A stretch of 64,000 nucleotides of DNA from Variovorax sp. dw_308 (GCF_019207085.1 NZ_JAATOM010000018.1:1-64000), one strand, 5' to 3'; positions 35,153 through 44,085 are shown, numbered from the stretch's first letter. Numbers and translations: made by a program. The notes: a model not told the origin generated them from the sequence alone.

Positions 35153-36196
35153 TTGTTCACCTTACGCTCGACCTTTCGATCGCTTCCGCGACCGTTGCGA
35201 ATCGTCCTGTCGCGTCTCGCCATCCTGATCCCCCAGATGTTTGGCGTGCTGCTGGCGACCTTTCTCCTGATCCGCCTGTTGCCCGGTGATCCTGCCTTGC
35301 TCATGCTAGGCAACATGGCCACGCCGGAACAGATTGCCAGCCTTCGCGAACGGCTCGGGCTGACCGGAAGCCTGTGGACCCAGTTCGTGAGCTATCTCGC
35401 AACCGTGGTGCACGGGGACCTGGGAACCTCCATGTTCACGGCCAACCCGGTGACAGTCGATCTGTTCGACCGCGTGCCGGCCACCCTCGAACTCATCACG
35501 TACGCGATGCTGCTAACGATCGCGATCGGCGTCAGCCTGGCCATCGTGTCGGTGGTTCGTCCCAAGGGTGTCGTCGACCGGGTGAGCAAGGTGTACGGCC
35601 TTGCCGCAGGCGCCGTTCCCGATTTCTGGGTCGGCCTGCTGCTCATCTACTTCCTCTTCTACCTTTTCGGGATCGCGCCGGCGCCCTTTGGCCGCCTCGA
35701 TGCCATCGTGTCCGCGCCGCCGGTCATCACGGGCTTCCTGACCATCGATTCCTTGCTGGCGGGCGACCTGACCGCCTTTCAATCGGCGCTGGGACGGCTC
35801 TGCCTGCCCGTCCTGACCTTGGCCATCGTGAACGCCGGCGCACTCATGAAGATGACGCAGATGGTCTTTGCGGAGAACTATCGAAGCGAGTACATCCGGC
35901 ACGCCCGCGCCAGCGGGCTCACGGAAGCGCAACTCATCCGAAGCGCCTTGCGCAACAGCCTGCCGCCCATCATCACCATGGTCGGCTTCCTGTTCGGGTT
36001 CCTTCTCGGGGCGGCGGTGCTGGTCGAGACCATCTTCGCCTGGGGCGGCCTGGGGCAATACGCGGTATCGGCTGTCATGAACAGCGACTATCCCGCGCTC
36101 CAGGGCTTTGTCCTGGTGGCCTCGGCTTTCATCCTGGTCGTCTATACCGTCGTCGACGTCCTTTACGGCCTGGCAGATCCAAGGATTGAAGTATGA
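35153..36196 (+). CDS. ABC transporter permease (DppB-like)
   Basis: A 347-aa permease. The chosen TTG at 35153 has AAGGAG 7 bp before it and yields MFTLRSTFRSLPRPLRIVLS then the DppB start ILIPQMFGVLLATFLLIRLLPGDP. The EAA loop is ARASGLTEAQLIRSALRNS. There are six membrane spans. It overlaps the next permease by ATGA. Confidence 0.9.
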   Translation: MFTLRSTFRSLPRPLRIVLSRLAILIPQMFGVLLATFLLIRLLPGDPALLMLGNMATPEQIASLRERLGLTGSLWTQFVSYLATVVHGDLGTSMFTANPVTVDLFDRVPATLELITYAMLLTIAIGVSLAIVSVVRPKGVVDRVSKVYGLAAGAVPDFWVGLLLIYFLFYLFGIAPAPFGRLDAIVSAPPVITGFLTIDSLLAGDLTAFQSALGRLCLPVLTLAIVNAGALMKMTQMVFAENYRSEYIRHARASGLTEAQLIRSALRNSLPPIITMVGFLFGFLLGAAVLVETIFAWGGLGQYAVSAVMNSDYPALQGFVLVASAFILVVYTVVDVLYGLADPRIEV

Positions 36197-37038
36197 ACAG
36201 ACTGAACGCATTCTTCCGGGGAACGGGCGGCCGAGGCATGTCCATCGGTCTCGTCCTCCTGCTCATCCAGGTGGTGGCGATCGTCTTCGCGCCGTGGATC
36301 GCGCCGTATTCGCCGGTCACTGCCGATCCGATGAATTCCCTGCAGCCGCCTTCCTGGCAGCACCTCTTCGGCACCGATGTGTCCGGCATGGACATCTTCT
36401 CCAGGGTCGTCTTTGCCACCCGCATCAACCTTCTCATCAGCGTGACGGCCGTCGCCATCGCATTCGCGCTCGGCGTCCCGATCGGCCTGGCCATCGGGTA
36501 CTACCGGGGCTGGGCGAGTTCCCTGGCCATGCGAATCTTCGACTTCGTCCAGTCCTTCCCTGTCTTCGTGCTCGGCATGGTCCTGGTTTCCGTCATGGGG
36601 CAGGAGATCTGGAACGTGGCCATCGTGCTCGCGGTTCTGTTCACGCCGGTGTTCGCCCGCCTCATCCGGGCAGAAGTCCTTTCCCTGCGCGAGCGGCCAT
36701 TCATTGCGGCAGCGCGCTGCAGCGGAGCGACCGACGTCGACATCATGTTCCGTCACATCCTGCCCAATGCGCTGACTCCCGCGATCGTGCAGATCTCGAT
36801 CAGCATCGGCATGGCGATCCTTCTGACCGCCGGGCTGTCCTTTGTCGGCGCAGGCGTTCGCATGCCCGTGCCCGAGTGGGGCCTGATGGTGAGCAATGGC
36901 GCGCAGCAGATGATCCTCGGCATCTGGTGGATCGCCTTGTTTCCCGGGCTGGCGATCGTGTTCTCCGTGCTGACCTTCGCGCTGCTGGGCGATTCAGCCA
37001 AGCAAAAGTTCGACCCGCAATCTAGGACCCAACCATGA
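36193..37038 (+). CDS. ABC transporter permease (DppC-like)
   Basis: A 281-aa permease with the DppC hallmarks LFGTDVSGMDIFSRVVFATR and the EAA loop AARCSGATDVDIMFRHILPN. It probably pairs with the DppB-like protein. ATGA overlaps on both sides bind it to the operon. Confidence 0.92.
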   Translation: MNRLNAFFRGTGGRGMSIGLVLLLIQVVAIVFAPWIAPYSPVTADPMNSLQPPSWQHLFGTDVSGMDIFSRVVFATRINLLISVTAVAIAFALGVPIGLAIGYYRGWASSLAMRIFDFVQSFPVFVLGMVLVSVMGQEIWNVAIVLAVLFTPVFARLIRAEVLSLRERPFIAAARCSGATDVDIMFRHILPNALTPAIVQISISIGMAILLTAGLSFVGAGVRMPVPEWGLMVSNGAQQMILGIWWIALFPGLAIVFSVLTFALLGDSAKQKFDPQSRTQP

Positions 37039-38696
37039 GCGACGCCAGTCCCACGCTTCTTGAAGTGCGCAACCTGTCGGTATCGTTCGCGCACGCCGAC
37101 ACACCCGCCTTGCAAGGGGTCAGCTTCTCGCTGAAGCAAGGTGAAATCATCGGCATCGTTGGCGAGACGGGGGCCGGCAAGTCGGTCCTCGCCCGCGCTA
37201 TCATCGACATGCTGCCCGGCACGGGCCGGATCAGCGGCGGCGAGGTCCTCGTGGCCGGGCAACCGGTTGCGACGATGACGGACACCGAGAAGCGCATGCT
37301 CAGGGGCGCTGGCGTCGCGTTGATCGGAACCAACGCCAAGGCACTGCTGGACCCGGTCGTCAAGGTCGGCGAGCAGATCGCACGCGTGCTCCGGGCCCAT
37401 CGCGGCATTGGCAAGGCACAGGCGTGGCGGGATTCGATCCATCTGTTCGAGCAGGTCGGGATCGTCAACCCCGAGGCGCGGGCCCACGCCTATCCGCACG
37501 AGCTCTCCGGCGGCATGGCGCAGCGCGTCGTGATCGCGATGGCCTTGATCGCGCAGCCGAAGGTACTGCTGGCCGACGACGCGACGCTCGGCCTCGACGC
37601 GACCATCCAGTTGCAGGTCCTGGACCTGATGGTTCAGAAGGCGCGGGAACTGGGCCTCGGCGTCGTGCTCATCACCCATGACCTCGGGATGGTGGCCAGC
37701 TACTGCGACCGGGTGGGCATCATGCGCAAGGGCCAGCTGATCGAGCTGGCACCGGTGCGATCCTTCCTGCAGGAGGGGCCGCGGCAACGCTACAGCCGTG
37801 AACTCCTGGAGGCGGCAAGCGTCCGGCCCACCCCGATGGACGAATCGGGCGACGCCGGTGCCGGCGGCGGATCAAGACCGCCATTGCTCGAAGTGGTCGA
37901 CCTGGTGAAGACCTTCAAGGTCGATGGCTCGAAGTCCGTCGTCAGGGCGGTCGATGGCGTCTCCCTATCGATCCGCAAGGGCGAGACGCTGGCGCTCGTC
38001 GGAGAGAGCGGCTCCGGGAAGACGACCATGGGCCAATGCCTGGTGCGATTGCTCGCGGCCGACTCCGGCGTCATCCGCTTCGACGGCCAGGACACGCTGC
38101 CGCTGTCCGACCGCGGATTCCGGCCGATCCGCCGTCGAATGCAGATGGTGTTCCAGGAACCCTACGTCGCGCTGAATCCGCGATGGACCGTACGCGACCT
38201 GGTGGCGGAGCCCCTCAAGCTGGGCGAAGCCATGACGCGTGCCGACCAGACCTCGCGGGTGCTGGAACTGCTGGACCTTGTCGGCATCGGACGCAACCGC
38301 CTGGAGTCGTATCCCCACGAGCTCACGGCGGGAGAGCAAAAGCGTGTCGGCATTGCGAGAGCGCTCTCGGTCCGACCCGACTTCGTCATCTTCGACGAGC
38401 CGACGACCGCGCTGGACATCCGCGTGCGAGCACAGATCATCGACCTCGTGCGCGACCTCCAGGCGCAGATGGGCCTGTCCGCGCTGTTCATCACGCACGA
38501 CCTGAACTCCGTCCGATCGCTGGCGCACTACGTGGCCGTGATGCGTCACGGCAAGATCGTGGAGCAGGGCGAGACGGAGAAGATCTTCGCCAGTCCTGTC
38601 GAGGCCTACACCCGCAAACTGCTGGATGCCGAACTTCCCATCGAAGTTCGTGCGCAGCCTCGCCAGAACCTTCCCCATATGGAGGTGCACGAATGA
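37035..38696 (+). CDS. fused dual ABC ATPase (DppD-DppF type)
   Basis: A 553-aa protein with two nucleotide-binding domains in one chain. NBD1: Walker A VGETGAGKSV, signature LSGGMAQRV, Walker B VLLADDATLGLD. NBD2: Walker A VGESGSGKTT, signature LTAGEQKRVGIA, Walker B VIFDEPTTALD. NBD1 has Asp-Ala (DDAT) where DEPT is usual, and NBD2 has TAGEQ for SGGQ; in a sandwich dimer these two weak motifs fall in the same ATP site, so one site is probably degenerate. It energises the permeases encoded just upstream. Confidence 0.92.
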   Translation: MSDASPTLLEVRNLSVSFAHADTPALQGVSFSLKQGEIIGIVGETGAGKSVLARAIIDMLPGTGRISGGEVLVAGQPVATMTDTEKRMLRGAGVALIGTNAKALLDPVVKVGEQIARVLRAHRGIGKAQAWRDSIHLFEQVGIVNPEARAHAYPHELSGGMAQRVVIAMALIAQPKVLLADDATLGLDATIQLQVLDLMVQKARELGLGVVLITHDLGMVASYCDRVGIMRKGQLIELAPVRSFLQEGPRQRYSRELLEAASVRPTPMDESGDAGAGGGSRPPLLEVVDLVKTFKVDGSKSVVRAVDGVSLSIRKGETLALVGESGSGKTTMGQCLVRLLAADSGVIRFDGQDTLPLSDRGFRPIRRRMQMVFQEPYVALNPRWTVRDLVAEPLKLGEAMTRADQTSRVLELLDLVGIGRNRLESYPHELTAGEQKRVGIARALSVRPDFVIFDEPTTALDIRVRAQIIDLVRDLQAQMGLSALFITHDLNSVRSLAHYVAVMRHGKIVEQGETEKIFASPVEAYTRKLLDAELPIEVRAQPRQNLPHMEVHE

Positions 38697-39631
38697 CCGG
38701 GCTGTCGCAAAAGCCGACATTGGTGACCGGCGCGGCCGGACTCGTCGGTCGCGCCCTGGTCCAGAAGCTCGCGGGGCTGGGTCGTCCGGTAATCGCGCTG
38801 GACCGGGAAGCGCAATCCATTGCCGATGGTGTCGACGTGCAGCCTTGCGACCTCGGCGATGTCCACTGCTTGCACGCGCTCGCGAAAGACGGCATCGATG
38901 CGGTGGTTCACTGCGGCGCCTACTCCGGTCCGATGGTTGCCAGGGACAGCCCGTACTCGATGGTGCAGGTGAACATCGTCGGGACAGCCAACATGCTCGA
39001 ACTGGCCCGCGTGCATGCAGCCCGCCGCTTCGTATACTGCTCGTCCACCAGCGCGTATGGCACAGTGACCGACGGCGAGTCGTCGATCGAGGAAGACGTG
39101 CTGCTGCGGCCCGGCAGCCTCTACGGTGCCAGCAAGGTGGCATCCGAATACATCGTGAAGGCCTACGCCGAGCAGTATGGGCTGTCGGGTGTCAGCGTGC
39201 GCCTTTCCTGGGTCTACGGCCCTCGGCGCACCACCGATTGCGTCATCCGCACGATGATCGAGGACGCGCAGGCGCAACGGCCCACGCGCATGGCGTTTGG
39301 CCTCGACTTCCCTCGACAGTTCATCCACGTGGACGATGCCGTCGACGGACTGCTCCTGGCCTTGGATGCGCCACAGCTTCGACAGCACGCCTACAACATC
39401 ACGGGCGATGGCCGGGTTGCGCTCGGCGAGGTTGCGCGGCTGGTGAGGGTCGTCCACCAAAATGCCGACATCGAGCTGAAAGCCGGCGACGACCCCGTCG
39501 ACGAGAAGCAGGCGAGATTCAGCATCGAAGCCGCTCGCCGCGATCTGGGCTACTCACCACATGTCGATTTACAGCAAGGCATCGCGAGCTACTCGGCATG
39601 GCTGGCCAATCAGAGGAAGGTTCGATCGTGA
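38693..39631 (+). CDS. NAD-dependent epimerase/dehydratase family (extended SDR)
   Basis: A 312-aa extended SDR. TLVTGAAGLVGRALVQKL binds NAD; the active site is SSTSAYG with SLYGASKVASE (Y-x3-K); the HVDDAVDGLLLAL region closes the fold. No sugar-nucleotide genes surround it, so rather than epimerising a sugar it may oxidise a lactone or uronate-like product of the ureide pathway. The start overlaps the ATPase stop (ATGA). Confidence 0.88.
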   Translation: MTGLSQKPTLVTGAAGLVGRALVQKLAGLGRPVIALDREAQSIADGVDVQPCDLGDVHCLHALAKDGIDAVVHCGAYSGPMVARDSPYSMVQVNIVGTANMLELARVHAARRFVYCSSTSAYGTVTDGESSIEEDVLLRPGSLYGASKVASEYIVKAYAEQYGLSGVSVRLSWVYGPRRTTDCVIRTMIEDAQAQRPTRMAFGLDFPRQFIHVDDAVDGLLLALDAPQLRQHAYNITGDGRVALGEVARLVRVVHQNADIELKAGDDPVDEKQARFSIEAARRDLGYSPHVDLQQGIASYSAWLANQRKVRS

Positions 39632-40134
39632 GGCGTGTGCATCCGGTCGAGTTGAACGCCGAACGCTTCGCACCGTTCGGCGCAGTCCATCCTTCGCCCA
39701 TCGAGCCGGGGCGCGATTACTTCGACGGCGCGCTTTCGACGGCGCGACCGCACGCCAAGCCGTCGCTGTCCCTGGTCCGCAACGCGCCGATGCTCGGGGA
39801 AAGCCTGGTGGTCCGCAGTCTCGAGCGCCATGCGCATTCCTCGCAAACCTTCGTCCCGATGAATGCCGCCCGCTGGCTGGTGGTGGTCGCCCCCGACGAC
39901 AGTGGGCAGCCGGACGCAGCCCATATCCGTGCATTCGTTGCCTCGGCAAGCCAGGCGGTCACCTACGCTCCCGGCACGTGGCACCTGGGCTTGCACGTGC
40001 TCGACCGCGCGTCGACGCACGCCATCTTCATGTGGCGCGACGGAACCGGGAGCGACGAAAGCTTCGCCAACATTCCGCCGCTCGCCATCGCATTGCCATA
40101 CGCCTTGAAAGACAGTCACCATGCATCACCTTGA
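39628..40134 (+). CDS. ureidoglycolate lyase (AllA-family)
   Basis: A 168-aa cupin-fold protein from the GTG at 39628, overlapping the epimerase stop as GTGA. LNAERFAPFGAVH, LERHAHSSQTFVPMN and VTYAPGTWHLGLHVL match the ureidoglycolate lyase family, which splits ureidoglycolate to glyoxylate and urea. In this cluster the real substrate may be another carbamoyl-hydroxy acid. It overlaps the next gene by 14 bp. Confidence 0.82.
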   Translation: MRRVHPVELNAERFAPFGAVHPSPIEPGRDYFDGALSTARPHAKPSLSLVRNAPMLGESLVVRSLERHAHSSQTFVPMNAARWLVVVAPDDSGQPDAAHIRAFVASASQAVTYAPGTWHLGLHVLDRASTHAIFMWRDGTGSDESFANIPPLAIALPYALKDSHHASP

Positions 40135-41038
40135 ACGAGACTTCGTCGGATACGGCCGGAACCCGCCCGACCCCCAGTGGCCCGGCGGCGCACGACTCGC
40201 CTTGAACTTCGTCCTGAACTATGAAGAGGGATCCGAGCCATCCCTGCAGGACGGCGAAAGCGAGACGGAGACCTGGTTCACCGAGAGCAGCGGACTCAAC
40301 AGCGGCGTGCCGGGGCGCGACCTCGCGGCCGAAGGCCTGTTCGAGTATGGAAGCCGCGTCGGCTTCTGGCGCATCCTTCGCCTGCTGCAGGAGCGCCAGA
40401 TGCCGGCGACCATCTATGGGTGCGCATTGGCACTGGAACGCAATCCAGAAGTGTGCGAGGCCATCCGCGCGTCGGGGTTCGACGTGTGCTCGCATGGATG
40501 GCGCTGGATCAAGCACTACCTTCTCTCCGAGGCCGAGGAGCGTGAACACATTCGTCGCGCCGTGGAATCGCTGAAGCGCTCGATCGGCGAGCGTCCGCTG
40601 GGCTGGTATTGCCGCTACTCGCCCAGCGTGAACACCCGCCGCCTGCTGAAGGAGGAGGGCGGCTTCCTCTACGACTCCGACTACTACGGCGACGAACTGC
40701 CGTTCTGGCAGCTCGTGGAGGGCCAACCCCACCTCGTCGTGCCTTATTCGCTCACCAACAACGACGGCCAGTTCGCCGCCGGCGTGAGCACGGGGGACCA
40801 ATGGTTCGGCTTCCTGCGCGATGCCTTCGACATGCTCTATCGAGAAGGCAAGTCCCAGCCCAAGATGATGTCGGTGGGCCTGCACATGCGCTTGGTGGGC
40901 CATCCCGCGCGAGCGGCGGCCTTCGAACGATTTCTCGATCACGTCGCCCGGTTCCCTGACGTATGGATCACCCGACGCGTCGAGATCGCGCAGCACTGGC
41001 ACTGCTTCCACCCCTACAAACCGGATTCATCCCTGTGA
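40121..41038 (+). CDS. PuuE-like allantoinase / polysaccharide-deacetylase-fold protein
   Basis: A 305-aa NodB-fold enzyme. LALNFVLNYEEGSEPSLQDG and VCSHGWRWIKHYLLSEAEE are the hallmarks of cofactor-independent allantoinase PuuE and related pyrimidine-ring deacylases rather than chitin deacetylases. GWYCRYSPSVNTRRLL and DSDYYGDELPFW follow. It is a second cyclic-amide hydrolase besides the dihydropyrimidinase, suggesting two sequential ring or amide openings. Confidence 0.85.
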   Translation: MHHLERDFVGYGRNPPDPQWPGGARLALNFVLNYEEGSEPSLQDGESETETWFTESSGLNSGVPGRDLAAEGLFEYGSRVGFWRILRLLQERQMPATIYGCALALERNPEVCEAIRASGFDVCSHGWRWIKHYLLSEAEEREHIRRAVESLKRSIGERPLGWYCRYSPSVNTRRLLKEEGGFLYDSDYYGDELPFWQLVEGQPHLVVPYSLTNNDGQFAAGVSTGDQWFGFLRDAFDMLYREGKSQPKMMSVGLHMRLVGHPARAAAFERFLDHVARFPDVWITRRVEIAQHWHCFHPYKPDSSL

Positions 41039-41796
41039 AAAACACTTTCGATCTGACCGGCCGCCGGGCCGTCATCACCGGCGGCAGCCGCGGAATCGGT
41101 GCAGCGATCGCGGAATCCTTTGTCGAACACGGTGCGCAGGTCGCGATCTGCCACGTTGGCGACGAAGACGGAGTCCGTGCACTCAATCAACGGGTGTCCA
41201 GCCGGGGGCTGTCGGTTCACGCGGCCTCCTGCGACGTGTCCGACCCGGTCGCCGTCACGGCATTCGCCCAGTGGACCCGGTCGGTGCTCGGTGAAGTCGA
41301 CATCGTCGTCAACTCCGCGGGCGTGGGAGGCGGGGATCGGCCGTTCAGCGAGACGGGCGACGACGACTGGGACCGCATCGTCGGCATCAACCTCCGGGGG
41401 ACCATGCTGGTGACCCGGGCGTTCTTCGGCGGCATGGTCGAGCGCAACCATGGCCGTGTCATCAACATCGCATCGCAACTGGCCTACAAGGGCGCACCGG
41501 GCCTTGCGCACTACTGTGCGGCCAAGGCCGGCGTCGTTGGTTTCACGAGAGCGCTGTCCTACGAAGGTGCTCCCGTCGGCGTGATGGTGAACGCGATCGC
41601 ACCCGGCCCCGTCGACACGGAACTGCTTCGCAGCCACAGCGCCCAATGGCTGGACATGAAGAAGGGGCAGTTGCCGATCGGCCGTTTCGGAACTGTCGAC
41701 GAGATCGCGCCGACGGCCCTGCTGCTGGCGTCGGACGCCGGCGCTTTCTACTCAGGCCAGACCTTGTCGCCCAACGGGGGCGACGTCATGTTGTGA
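41035..41796 (+). CDS. short-chain dehydrogenase/reductase
   Basis: A 253-aa classical SDR from the GTG at 41035 (GTGA overlap with the previous stop). It has the cofactor loop TGGSRGIGAAIAES, the NSAGVGGG strand, catalytic SQLAYKG and YCAAKAG (Y-x3-K), and the C-terminal GQTLSPNGGDVML. Last gene of the ureide cluster; it probably oxidises or reduces a hydroxy/keto intermediate. Confidence 0.9.
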   Translation: MKNTFDLTGRRAVITGGSRGIGAAIAESFVEHGAQVAICHVGDEDGVRALNQRVSSRGLSVHAASCDVSDPVAVTAFAQWTRSVLGEVDIVVNSAGVGGGDRPFSETGDDDWDRIVGINLRGTMLVTRAFFGGMVERNHGRVINIASQLAYKGAPGLAHYCAAKAGVVGFTRALSYEGAPVGVMVNAIAPGPVDTELLRSHSAQWLDMKKGQLPIGRFGTVDEIAPTALLLASDAGAFYSGQTLSPNGGDVML

Positions 41797-42297
41797 TCCG
41801 TCCAACTTGGCTGTCTGATGCGTCATGGCCGGGTTGCTGTCGGTATGCAGGTCGCTCCGCTCGATCGCGTTCGCCTAGTAGCGGAGCAGAAGAAGCCGGT
41901 TCGGGAAAGCGTTCCGCAATTCGGAGCGCGTTTCGACTCCGCAAGGCCCACGATGAATGCGGCGACGCACGGCGCATTCAGCCGTGCCCTCTCTTCTGCG
42001 CCGGCCCGGGCGTGATCGTGTCGAGGAACTCGCGCGTTTCGATGTCTGCCCAATTGGCGCGCAGCAGCACGCGATGGCGTCGCCTTCGACGGTGCCTGCG
42101 CCCAAGCCGGCACGTCGCGCTCGCGAAGCGCTAGGCAAGGACCTACAGCGGCTCCGCAAATACCTGTCGTACAGGCCCGGCGTTGCACTGGTTATGTAAG
42201 GTAAAGAAATCGTGCGGTTGTTCTGCCCGTGCCCATGCCGCCGGTCGGAACGCCAAAGCCGTTGTCGCGGCGGCGGCGGCGGCCCTTAGACTGGGCC
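41797..42297. other. degraded DNA, unassigned
   Basis: No intact gene. On the minus strand, around 42000-42080, a frame reads LLRANWADIETREFLDTITPGPAQKR, which looks like the tail of a real protein I do not recognise. Its upstream part is out of frame. This marks the right border of the ureide cluster and the start of the scrambled zone. Confidence 0.4.
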
Positions 42298-42648
42298 ATG
42301 CTCGAAATTGTTGCGAAAGCCGATCGTGTGATGCAGCCAGTTGTCGAACTGCGGAAGCTCGCGTCGACCTACACCTACGGCGTTCGGGCGCCGCGTGCGC
42401 ATGGCGTGGTGCCACCGGTGTCCTATGTCGACGAGGGCTTTGCCACACTGGCGGATTGCCTGCTTGATGTGGCACGTGGTCTCGGGGGGAATTTCCCGCG
42501 GATCTATGTGCGCTTGGAGGGACACTGCGTAGGAGAACGCGATGTGGCGGAACTTCTCCGTGAACCGGCGGCCGTTGCCGCGGAACTGGTAGAGGTCTGT
42601 TGCGCGCTGCAAGTTCGCGTGGCGGTGCCACTGCGCAAGGCGGCGTAG
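42298..42648 (+). CDS. hypothetical protein
   Basis: A 116-aa protein from the ATG at 42298 (longer start at 42229 possible). The segment YVDEGFATLADCLLDVARGL followed by FPRIYVRLEGHCVG has a folded, amphipathic look, and codon use fits the plus strand better than the opposing frame. No family recognised and no good ribosome binding site seen. Confidence 0.4.
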   Translation: MLEIVAKADRVMQPVVELRKLASTYTYGVRAPRAHGVVPPVSYVDEGFATLADCLLDVARGLGGNFPRIYVRLEGHCVGERDVAELLREPAAVAAELVEVCCALQVRVAVPLRKAA

Positions 42649-42942
42649 CCGCGGCCCGCGTCGCGCGGCAGGGTCTGCGTGAACCGTTTATTCGGCGCAG
42701 CCCAAAAGCCAAGCGCCGGAGAAAACGGGGAAGAGCCTGGCATCAGCGCGGATTGCGGAGCCTCCCGCTGCGGCGCCTGATAGAGACGGATGCGTCGCTT
42801 CGGCGGATGCCGACGCAATGGCGCGACGGCCCGCGGAGGATCAGCGCCGTGAGGAGACTTTCCACACGCCGGGATCGGGTTCCTGCGATCCGCAGGGCTC
42901 ATGGCAAAGCCGACTTCAGCGACGCTTAAGCACTGGCGCAGA

Positions 42943-42969
42943 GACTGCTCCACAACCCCGGGAACAGTC
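42943..42969 (+). other. hairpin upstream of small ORF
   Basis: GACTGCTCC and GGAACAGTC pair over 9 bp with one mismatch and a 9-nt loop, 31 bp before the ATG at 43001. The 42649-43000 interval otherwise contains no recognisable gene. It may be an RNA leader structure or a mobile-element end. Confidence 0.35.
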
Positions 42970-43000
42970 CTCTGCCACGTCTCTCAAGGATTCATTTGCC

Positions 43001-43300
43001 ATGAAGAAGTCATCCGCGATCCCCAAGCCCCTCACGCCCTCGCAAGTCAAGCACGTGCTCGAACTGCTCGATCTGTGCGAACTGGTGCCCATCGCAGCGG
43101 CCGACAAGTTCCAGCACCGTACCGGTACCTTCTCCGTAGCCCAGCAGGAGGCCATCGAGATCCTGTTCTCGCTGGAACAGGACGAGATCCCTGATGCGCT
43201 CTTCGAATGCGTCGACGACGACGCCCGGGAACTGGTGCGGGACGAATTGCCGCACATGGCGCAGGTGCGTTTCGTGCGCGCCCGAGGCTTGCCTCGCTAG
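43001..43300 (+). CDS. hypothetical protein
   Basis: A 99-aa, acidic, helical protein: MKKSSAIPKPLTPSQVKHVL start, then ELLDLCELVPIAAADKFQHR and IEILFSLEQDEIPDALFECV. Upstream CAAGGATT is a modest ribosome binding site. I do not recognise the family. It converges on the LysR pseudogene. Confidence 0.55.
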   Translation: MKKSSAIPKPLTPSQVKHVLELLDLCELVPIAAADKFQHRTGTFSVAQQEAIEILFSLEQDEIPDALFECVDDDARELVRDELPHMAQVRFVRARGLPR

Positions 43301-43304
43301 CCCG

Positions 43305-43835
43305 TGATGATCGCTTGAGAGCCTCGAACTCCGCCACCATGAAGTCGAAGAAGGCGCTGACGCGCGCCGTCTTCCGGATCTCGGGCATCGCCAGCAGGCG
43401 CCAGTCCCGCGATAGCGCCGGAATCGGCCCGGAGCACCCGGACCAGGTCCGCCTCGGAATCCCCGAGGGCAGTCGGCAGCGGCGCAATGCCGACACCGGC
43501 CTTCACCGACAGCAGCAGCCCGAGCACGCTGACGCTGCGGGCCACGATGTTCACGGCCGGTGCCACCTGGAGCAGCCATTGGCTCGCTCGATGGCTCGAT
43601 GGCTCGATGGCCTGCCATGGGCTCTTCGAACCCCGCCAGCGGGTGCGCCGCAAGTTCATCGATGGATGCGGGCTGGCCATGCCGCGCCACATAGTCCCTG
43701 CTCGCATAGACGGGCCACAGCGAGTCGCCGACCTTGCGCCCGACCATCACCGCATCGTCGGTGTCGCCTGAGCGCAGCGCGACGTCGGCCTCCGCCGGTG
43801 CGCAGGTCGACGAACTTGTCGCTCATCACGAACAT
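43305..43835 (-). pseudogene. LysR-type regulator, effector domain half (inverted relative to its N-half)
   Basis: The minus-strand pieces in order are FVMSDKFVDLRTG, EADVALRSGDTDD, VGRKVGDSLWPVYASRDYVA, RASQWLLQVAPAVNIVARSV, LGLLLSVKAGVGIAPLPTAL and RLLAMPEIRKTARVSAFFDF. Together they form a near-complete LTTR effector domain but lie in three frames. The HTH is absent on this strand; the matching upstream half is on the plus strand from 43843. An 8-bp repeat at 43587-43610 explains one frameshift. Confidence 0.75.
43587..43610. repeat. 8-bp tandem repeat, 3 copies
   Basis: CTCGATGG repeated three times without mismatch, inside the LysR pseudogene. Two extra units add 16 bp, which is not a multiple of three, and separate MAGH from RASQWLLQ; replication slippage is the simple explanation. 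Confidence 0.85.
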
Positions 43836-43842
43836 CGGCTGT

Positions 43843-44085
43843 GCGCTGGTCCAGCGCCACACCGGCGGCTACCGGCTCACCGACTTCGGCACGGAAGTGC
43901 TGCAGGCCGCGGGAGGTCGAGGTCGCCGTCGGCGACTTCGAACAGGAGCTGGTCGTTTCCAAGCGCAACGCCGCAGGCGTGATCCGTCTGACCTGCCCAG
44001 AGCCTCTGGTCGACCGGCTGACGCAGTCCGGTCTGCTGGACCGCTTCCACGCGCTGCAACTGGATTGTCGGACGAGGGCTGGACC
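43843..44085 (+). pseudogene. LysR-type regulator, wing/linker-helix half
   Basis: On the plus strand: ALVQRHTGGYRLTDFGTEVLQ (shown as ALVQRHTGGYRL, TDFGTEVLQ), then after a one-base shift near 43905 REVEVAVGDFEQELVVSKRN, AAGVIRLTCPEPLVDRLTQS and GLLDRFHA. This is the HTH wing, linker helix and first effector strand of an LTTR. It stops exactly where the minus-strand fragment (FVMSDKFVDL) would continue. Confidence 0.7.
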
